A stretch of 64,000 bases of DNA from Paractinoplanes atraurantiacus. Lineage in GTDB: Bacteria; Actinomycetota; Actinomycetes; Mycobacteriales; Micromonosporaceae. Where the stretch lies: positions 1 through 64,000 of the forward strand of contig NZ_OBDY01000003.1 of the NCBI RefSeq assembly GCF_900215205.1, written 5' to 3'. A model generated the notes under the pieces. That model saw only the letters and a program-made list of their open reading frames with translations, was not told where the DNA came from and made no database searches. The first letter of the stretch is position 1, and each line of letters opens with the position of its first letter. Below, piece by piece: positions 59,101 through 64,000 of this stretch. A program made the position numbers and the translations under genes.

Positions 59101-61224
59101 CGGGATCTGCCGGGCGGCCACGGCGATCATCACGCCGGCGCCGGCCAGCGCGGTGAGCACGGCGGCGGTCAGCCAGGGTGCGCTGAGGGCGGAGCCGGCG
59201 CCGAAGAAGCCGACCACGGCGGCCGCGGCGACGTGGACGATGGCGATGCGCCGGGTGGTGGCGGCCAGGCCGGCCGCGCCGATGCCGACCGAGGCGATGA
59301 CCAGCGGCCAGGGTGCCTCCGACCAGCGCATGCTGAGCGAGGCGGGCACGGCCAGGGCGGTCAGCGCGATACCGGCGACGGCGCCCTCGTGGCGCACGCT
59401 GCGGGGCAGCGCGAGCGCGGCGCCGATGGTGACGATCAGGGCGCTGAAGGCGAGCAGCCAGCCCTGGCCCTGTGTGGCCTCGGCCAGCTTGGCCGCGTAG
59501 CCCTCGGTGTCGGCCCGCCAGATCGGGCGGGCGGCCTGCAACGGGGCCAGGGCGGCGCGCAGGCAGTCGATGGTGAGGACGACGCCGACGATGCCGAGCG
59601 CGATCGCCGAGGCGATCTCGGGCCCGCGCCGGACCTCGGCCGGCAGCAGGGAGACGACGGCGCCGACGACCGCGACGACGGCGGCGGCCACGACGATGGT
59701 CCAGCGCGGCGACACGACATCGGCGATCCGGGCGGCCGAGCCGACCAGGGCCAGGGCCAGCACGCCGCCGGCGATGTTGCGGGCGGTCAGGTTGTCCAGC
59801 AGCCAGGCGGCGGCCACGGCGGTCAACGCGGCCAGCACCACGATCAGGCCGGAGCGCATCGCGTCGGGCACCAGCTGGGCCTGCAGCAGCGCCACCGACG
59901 AGTAGAGCAGGGCGCCCGCGCTGGCCACGCAGAGCAGGGCGAAGGTGAGCTCGCGGAGCCAGTCGGCCGAGGGCGGGCTGGCCGGCGGGGCGAGCGGCAC
60001 CGAGCCCGCGGCGGGGGCGCCGGCCGGGCGGGGACCGGGGAAGATGCGGCTGCGCAGCCAGCGCCGCTTGGGCCCGGTCAGCCCATGGATGATCAGGTCG
60101 GGCTCCTCGGGCGCCGACTCGGGCCGGAGCGGGGTGTCCTCCGCGTAGGCGTCAGCGTCGGGGGCGTCGTCGGCCTGGGCCAGGTTTTCCCGGTCGCCGG
60201 CCACGGGGCGGCCGATCGGCCAGCGCGGCAGCAGCCGGCCGCTGCGGATCACGGTGGTGAGCAGCAGCAGGTCGAGCACGGCGACGATGGTCAGGGCCAT
60301 GCCCCAGCCGGCCGGGCTCTGGATCATCGGCTGGGCCAGCAGCAGCGGCACCGGCTGGAGGGCGACGACGGTGGCGTAGCGGGGCGCGGCCAGGCGGGTG
60401 ACGCCGGCGTAGAGGAAGCTGGCGACCGCGGTGATGGCGAAGGTGATGCCGAGATAGAGCGGGACGGGCACCTCGGCGCCGCCGGTCAGCTCGCTTCCGT
60501 GCAGGGCGAACATCGTCATGGGCAGCAGCACGAGGCCGACGCCGGCGACGGTCTCGGCGGTCGAGCTCAGGCCGCGCTTGGCGATGCCGGGTGCGGCGAC
60601 CAGGGCGATCGCGGTGGCCATGGCGAGGATGGTGGCCCGGGCCAGGGGGTTGTTGACGGCCACGCCGGCGAAGACGACGGCGGCCACGCCGATCAGCAGG
60701 GCGCCCAGGGCGAGCGTGATGTTCTGCACCGACTGCGAGGACGCCTCGGGCGGGTGGACCTCGCCCCCGGTGAAGCTCGCGACCCGGCGCGGCGGGGGAG
60801 AGACCCGCTCGGTCGGTGGCGGGTCGTCGACGAGGGCGGTCACGCCGTCGGTGGCGACGCCGGGCGGGCCGCTGTGCGCCGTGCCTGGCGCGGCCCAGTC
60901 GGGCGGAGGCCCGGCCGGGCGGGCGGTCCGGCGCGGTGGAGGCGGCGGCTCCTCGTCGATCACTGTGCTGCCGGGCGGAGGCGGCGGGGCTCCGGTGGGG
61001 TCGTCCGGCCTGCGTACACGCTTGGCCTTCGCGGCCTTTTTGGCCTTTTTCTGCTGGTTGGCGTGCGCCAGGATGTCACGCTGGAACGCCGCCGCCTGGA
61101 TCTTGGCGGCGATCTGGGTGCGCTCCTTGGCCGCGGCCATGTCGCGGATCTTCAGATCCGCGATCGAGGCTTCGATGCGGGCCAGCTCTTCGTCGTAGCT
61201 GTCGGGCTGTTCAGCCTGCGCCAC
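56101..61224 (-). CDS. giant polytopic membrane protein (1,707 aa)
   Basis: The first 160 residues are cytoplasmic: a coiled-coil-like start (SYDEELARIEASIADLKIRD), a Lys-rich stretch (ANQQKKAKKAAKAKRVRRPD) and a proline-rich linker. From about 165 to the end, hydrophobic segments of about 20 residues alternate with short loops. I estimate well over 40 membrane spans, interrupted by one longer hydrophilic loop (about 325-420). No catalytic motif is apparent. Similar giant integral proteins occur in other actinomycetes as hypothetical. The opposite strand has an equally long open frame that is a composition shadow. Start ATG 61224; ugd follows after 121 bases on the same strand. Confidence 0.8.
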   Translation of the reverse strand: MAQAEQPDSYDEELARIEASIADLKIRDMAAAKERTQIAAKIQAAAFQRDILAHANQQKKAKKAAKAKRVRRPDDPTGAPPPPPGSTVIDEEPPPPPRRTARPAGPPPDWAAPGTAHSGPPGVATDGVTALVDDPPPTERVSPPPRRVASFTGGEVHPPEASSQSVQNITLALGALLIGVAAVVFAGVAVNNPLARATILAMATAIALVAAPGIAKRGLSSTAETVAGVGLVLLPMTMFALHGSELTGGAEVPVPLYLGITFAITAVASFLYAGVTRLAAPRYATVVALQPVPLLLAQPMIQSPAGWGMALTIVAVLDLLLLTTVIRSGRLLPRWPIGRPVAGDRENLAQADDAPDADAYAEDTPLRPESAPEEPDLIIHGLTGPKRRWLRSRIFPGPRPAGAPAAGSVPLAPPASPPSADWLRELTFALLCVASAGALLYSSVALLQAQLVPDAMRSGLIVVLAALTAVAAAWLLDNLTARNIAGGVLALALVGSAARIADVVSPRWTIVVAAAVVAVVGAVVSLLPAEVRRGPEIASAIALGIVGVVLTIDCLRAALAPLQAARPIWRADTEGYAAKLAEATQGQGWLLAFSALIVTIGAALALPRSVRHEGAVAGIALTALAVPASLSMRWSEAPWPLVIASVGIGAAGLAATTRRIAIVHVAAAAVVGFFGAGSALSAPWLTAAVLTALAGAGVMIAVAARQIPIRLYAWLVGDWASGAAALALPGAVVTAALAVADRGEGPPATEAVTVPALAVGFLAVAATLSYAAVFQVARREISTPLTAGTSLGAISLALAALLAPGATPPDVWVGALLLVAAGLLFFAKSIDNGRRSDRVLDGPDIAAAAATVAICGALARVFALAFPSAPLAVAGVVVLIVALGVAVLPSDWSRGPNRGLAVAGIVVGAIAGWQALAGASRVIAVLGEVWDADLTRYPAPGPGAWQAPFALLMVAFAAAIAAPRPFSYLISAVCGALATVGAPFALGLPWWSPLLLGGAVAVGYVMAAVATVDPRAALCRAGAAAVVLLYAVGAGLARPWSTALALLVVVMVGLLAAVMARTPVAEIPDPVEDDTAPEGPGRFWAPFVVTESDLARDDTGMPRHRAQIGGAATGAVLLALPGVLASLAADQGHDAQVALTAALAASSLGLALLALAGRLIPQYLPWATAGLVLGATVTAFVSIPTPFSTALYAAAAALLGVMAELLRGSIPAPGITLARDHYWSNTRFRGPRRPLGLSGRWLVDPATSAVVLALVPTILALFSIAPALKAALIDPLAQIQHIWDGPIPALSDPPAGYVDGTSVLAIVLLTGAAALAAIGFGGKASESVPVILPGLAITLLIAPIALHMPFPAATSAALVVFTISMLGLALTPPPVATRASLLRVTRTIVFVIGLLAGNAGLAGSLAQQRLTLFTLGSAVGVGLVGALGGRSRHARVLGWLFTAVMGQFFVLTAAIAAGVERPWAAFGVLAVGAALLILEATVPRMGLPQYRLEAQTVEWSGYASAILAGVLAFDSPAHLAALLSAWGAVLGLAASRAGRPANQRRLLFWLAVGFEIVGWWLFIALADVALPEAYTLPFAALALIVGVIESHHRPDLSSWAAYGVALLAAFVPTMGIVLAGNGGELREVLLLLGAVATLIIGSRNRQQAPVVVGAVATVFAAIHFAVYLVGPWLVLVPLGIILLWVGATNENRRRTREGLRGALVRMR

Positions 61225-61345
61225 GGAACCTCCTCGACCTGCCGGCCACCCAATCCATCTAGAGCATGCCCATACGACACCTCATTAGAACAGGCTCACG
61301 GGGGCGGAGATCTATAGAAAACGCCGCAGACCTCGTGCCCGGGTC

Positions 61346-62725
61346 TCAGGCGGGCGGGCGCCCCATCCCCCGATAGGACCACCCGGCGCGCGACCACTGG
61401 CGCGGATCCAGGCAATTCCGCCCGTCGATGACCTTGCGGTCGGCGACGAGCTCGCCGAGAAGCGTCGGGTCGGCGTTGCGAAATTCCGGCCATTCGGTCG
61501 CGACGAGGACGAGGGAGACGTCCGTCACGGCGGCCACCATCGACTCCGCGTAGTCCAGGGCGGGCTGGGCGCGGCGGGCGTTGGCCATGCCCTGCGGGTC
61601 GTAGACGCGGACGTGCGCCCCGGCCGCGGCCAGGGCGGCCGCGACGGCGAGGCTGGGCGCGTCGCGTACGTCATCGGAATGGGGCTTGAACGTCGCACCC
61701 AGCACCGCCACCGAGGTGCCCGAGAGGTCCGGCCCGGCCGGGCCGACCGGGCGGCCGAGCAACTCCGCGGCCAGGGTGAGCACCCGGAAGCGGCGGCGGG
61801 TGTTGATCAGATCGACCTCGTGCAGGAAGCGCAGCGCCTCGCCCGCGCCCAGCTCCTGCGCGCGGGCCTGGAAGGCGCGGATGTCCTTGGGCAGGCAGCC
61901 GCCGCCGAAGCCGAGACCGGCCTGCAGGAACCGGTTGCCGATGCGCGGGTCGTAGCCGATGGCCCGGGCCAGCTGGGTGACGTCGGCCCCGGCCACCTCG
62001 CAGACCTCGGCCATCGCGTTGATGAAGCTGATCTTGGTGGCGAGGAAGGCGTTGGCCGCCACCTTGACCAGCTCGGCCGTGGCGAAATCGGTCATCACCA
62101 CCGGAACGTCGCGATCCTCGGTGGCCGCCAGGTCGAAGACGCCCTTGTGGGCGGCGCGCAGGCGTTCCGAGGCCCACTGGCTCTTCACCCCGCAGACGAT
62201 CCGATTCGGCCGCAGCACGTCCTCGACCGCGTAGCCCTCCTGGAGGAACTCGGGCGACCAGGCGACCTCCACCCCGAGCGTGGGATCGGCGTGCTTGGCC
62301 ACCAGCTCCTCGACCCAGTCGGCGGTGCCGACGGGCACGGTCGACTTGCCGACGATCAGCGCCCTCCGGCGCAGCCGGGGCGCCAGGTTGATCACGGCGC
62401 TCTCCACGTAGCTGAGGTCGGCGCCCATGCCGTCCGCCCGCTGTGGGGTGCCGACACAGATGAAATGAACATCGGCAAAAACGGCGATTTCCTCGTACGT
62501 CGTCACGAAGCGCAACCGCCCCGACGCGAGGTTGCGGCGCAGCAGGTCGTCCAGGCCGGGCTCGTGGAACGGCACCTCACCGCTCGCCAGCTTGGATATC
62601 TTCGCCTCGTCGACGTCGAACCCGAGGACCTCGTAGCCGAGCTCGGCGAAGCAGATGGCGTACGTGGCGCCGAGATATCCGGTGCCCAGGAAGGCCAGAC
62701 GGGGAAGCGTGATCACGTCTGGCAT
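61346..62725 (-). CDS. UDP-glucose/UDP-sugar 6-dehydrogenase
   Basis: Oxidises UDP-glucose to UDP-glucuronate in cell-surface sugar synthesis. The 459-residue protein has the NAD-binding LAFLGTGYLGATYAICFAEL, SLVLVATEWPEFRN near the end, KSTVPVGTADWVEELVAKHA, SPEFLQEGYAVEDVLRPNRI, and the catalytic Cys in GLGFGGGCLPKDIRAFQARA. The alternative start at GTG 62713 would remove four residues. It is divergent from the acyl-CoA dehydrogenase. Confidence 0.93.
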   Translation of the reverse strand: MPDVITLPRLAFLGTGYLGATYAICFAELGYEVLGFDVDEAKISKLASGEVPFHEPGLDDLLRRNLASGRLRFVTTYEEIAVFADVHFICVGTPQRADGMGADLSYVESAVINLAPRLRRRALIVGKSTVPVGTADWVEELVAKHADPTLGVEVAWSPEFLQEGYAVEDVLRPNRIVCGVKSQWASERLRAAHKGVFDLAATEDRDVPVVMTDFATAELVKVAANAFLATKISFINAMAEVCEVAGADVTQLARAIGYDPRIGNRFLQAGLGFGGGCLPKDIRAFQARAQELGAGEALRFLHEVDLINTRRRFRVLTLAAELLGRPVGPAGPDLSGTSVAVLGATFKPHSDDVRDAPSLAVAAALAAAGAHVRVYDPQGMANARRAQPALDYAESMVAAVTDVSLVLVATEWPEFRNADPTLLGELVADRKVIDGRNCLDPRQWSRAGWSYRGMGRPPA

Positions 62726-62798
62726 AACGAGCGGGACCCTGGCGGGCGTACGCTACCTGCCAGTAACATCGCTCTCAAACGCGAGAAGGGCAAGGGCC

Positions 62799-63953
62799 AT
62801 GACCGAGTTCGACGCCTACCGGCTTCCGGAGGACCACGAGACCATCCGGGCCGCCGTGCGCGAGGTCTGCGACGCCCGCGTGGCGCCGAACGCGGCCGAG
62901 GCCGACGAGACCAGCGAGTTTCCCAAGGCCTCGTACGACGCCCTGCGCGCGTCGGACTTCCACGCCCCGCACATCCCGGTCGAGTACGGCGGCGCCGGCG
63001 CGGACGCCCTGGCCACCGCGATCGTGATCGAGGAGGTGGCCCGCGCCTGCGCGTCGTCGTCGCTGATCCCGGCGGTGAACAAGCTCGGCACGATGCCGCT
63101 GATCCTGTCGGCGTCGGAGGAGCTCAAGCAGAAATACCTGCCCAAGGTCGCGTCGGGCGAGGCGATGTTCTCGTACTGCCTGTCGGAGCCGGAGGCCGGC
63201 TCCGACGCGGCCTCGATGACCACGCGCGCGGTCCGCGACGGCGACTTCTGGGTAATCAACGGCGTGAAGCGCTGGATCACCAACGCGGGCGTCTCCGAGT
63301 ACTACACGGTCTTCGCGGTCACCGACCCCACGGCTCGCTCCCGGGGCATCTCCGCATTCGTCGTGGAGAAGTCGGACGAAGGCGTGTCGTTCGGCGCGCC
63401 GGAGAAGAAGCTGGGCATCAAGGGCTCACCGACCCGCGAGGTCTACTTCGACAACGTACGCATCCCGGCCGACCGCATGATCGGCGCCGAGGGCACCGGC
63501 TTCGCCACGGCGATGGCCACCCTCGACCACACCCGCGTGACGATCGCGGCGCAGGCGCTGGGCATCGCGCAGGGAGCGCTCGACTTCGCGAAGGGCTACG
63601 TGAAGGAGCGCAAGCAGTTCGGCAAGCCGGTCGCCGACTTCCAGGGCGTCCAGTTCATGCTGGCCGACATGGGCATGAAGATCGAGGCCGCCCGCCAGCT
63701 GACGTACGCGGCAGCCGGCAAGAGCGAACGCGGCGACGCCGACCTCACGTACTTCGGCGCGGCCGCGAAGTGCTTCGCCTCGGACGCCGCCATGGAAATC
63801 ACCACCGACGCGGTCCAGCTCCTGGGCGGCTACGGCTACACCCGCGACTACCCGGTCGAGCGCATGATGCGCGACGCGAAGATCACCCAGATCTACGAGG
63901 GCACCAACCAGGTCCAGCGCATCGTCATGGCCCGCCAGCTCCTGAAGGACTGA
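62799..63953 (+). CDS. acyl-CoA dehydrogenase
   Basis: FAD enzyme for the first step of beta-oxidation. The 384-residue protein has the FAD/substrate segments FSYCLSEPEAGSDAASMTTR and FWVINGVKRWITNAGVSEYY, the QFGKPVADFQGVQFMLADMG segment, and the catalytic Glu in AKITQIYEGTNQVQRIVMAR. AGAAGGG precedes ATG 62799. A partial palindrome, CTACCTGCCAGTAAC (62753-62767), overlaps the presumed promoter and could be a regulator site, but its symmetry is weak. After its stop 47 bases remain in the window. Confidence 0.93.
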   Translation: MTEFDAYRLPEDHETIRAAVREVCDARVAPNAAEADETSEFPKASYDALRASDFHAPHIPVEYGGAGADALATAIVIEEVARACASSSLIPAVNKLGTMPLILSASEELKQKYLPKVASGEAMFSYCLSEPEAGSDAASMTTRAVRDGDFWVINGVKRWITNAGVSEYYTVFAVTDPTARSRGISAFVVEKSDEGVSFGAPEKKLGIKGSPTREVYFDNVRIPADRMIGAEGTGFATAMATLDHTRVTIAAQALGIAQGALDFAKGYVKERKQFGKPVADFQGVQFMLADMGMKIEAARQLTYAAAGKSERGDADLTYFGAAAKCFASDAAMEITTDAVQLLGGYGYTRDYPVERMMRDAKITQIYEGTNQVQRIVMARQLLKD

Positions 63954-64000
63954 CCCCCTGCCGGACCGGGATCAGCTTTCCGCGGTGGATCCCGGCCTGG

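Noticed and set aside
56236-61317. Plus-strand frame of almost 1,700 codons opposite the giant membrane protein
   Set aside because: Its composition (Gly, Ala, Gln, Asp, Arg without hydrophobic core patterns) is what high-GC third positions produce opposite a Val/Ala/Leu-rich gene. The minus strand has membrane periodicity and a proper start.

Overview
The window is very GC-rich DNA with heavy third-position GC, frequent GTG starts and 1-4 nt stop/start overlaps. Mycothiol-linked genes (mca, two mycothiol-isomerase/DinB-fold proteins, a mycoredoxin-like protein), an XRE+DUF397 pair, an XRE-independent tRNA-Leu(UAA) of the bldA kind, greA-DUF4307-mca synteny as in mycobacteria, and DUF4129/MoxR/DUF58 operons all point to a mycelial actinomycete. 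I infer Micromonosporaceae (Actinoplanes-like); the genus is a judgement from gene content, not a search result.

Layout. 1-642: the end of an IS3-family element has landed in and truncated a small gene lying behind a 51-residue zinc-ribbon membrane peptide. 805-2598: XRE/DUF397 regulator pair and a family 5 uracil-DNA glycosylase. 2609-6815: a five-gene DUF4129-MoxR-DUF58 membrane operon. 6914-11613: NDH-2, tRNA-Leu(UAA), then a ribbon-helix-helix regulator with a helically phased operator array, DUF4097 protein and ABC exporter. 11618-12714: a decayed membrane alpha/beta-hydrolase. 12802-18545: secreted PDZ protease, amino-acid antiporter plus arginine deiminase, MarC protein, Bax-inhibitor-like protein. 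18622-24981: thiolase, two tandem SGNH hydrolases, DUF1232 protein, cystathionine beta-synthase, second PDZ protease. 25246-28871: a regulatory island with TetR and MarR genes, each beside a clear palindrome, two DinB-fold genes and an amidohydrolase. 28954-30051: an AbiE-like toxin-antitoxin locus whose toxin is broken, then an orphan iron box. 30072-34177: GNAT, RNase Z, a highly structured intergenic RNA candidate, PPK2 and a CYTH-CHAD protein. 34296-38084: small secreted and membrane proteins, an FtsX-ECD protein overlapping a SigE-like sigma factor, and a toxin-antitoxin pair. 38085-45442: MsrA, HIT, MetB-like, amidase, threonine deaminase, GreA, DUF4307, Mca. 45692-48226: a membrane GGDEF-EAL protein followed by a 700-base repeat-rich gap. 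48945-53047: YyaL/DUF255 protein, PurK-PurE, glutaredoxin-like protein. 53048-56087: a 3-kb segment bracketed by two inverted copies of a 90-base intergenic repeat. 56101-63953: a 1,707-residue polytopic membrane protein, UDP-glucose dehydrogenase and an acyl-CoA dehydrogenase.

The observations I rate highest are the ~250-nt structured region between ppk2 and rnz, the phased GTGCCA array before the RHH gene, the pairing of a tRNA-Leu(UAA) gene with only two in-frame TTA codons found by eye in the intact genes, the recently broken AbiEii-type toxin, and the 90-base repeat pair. All sequence comparisons are from memory of families; no searches were run.
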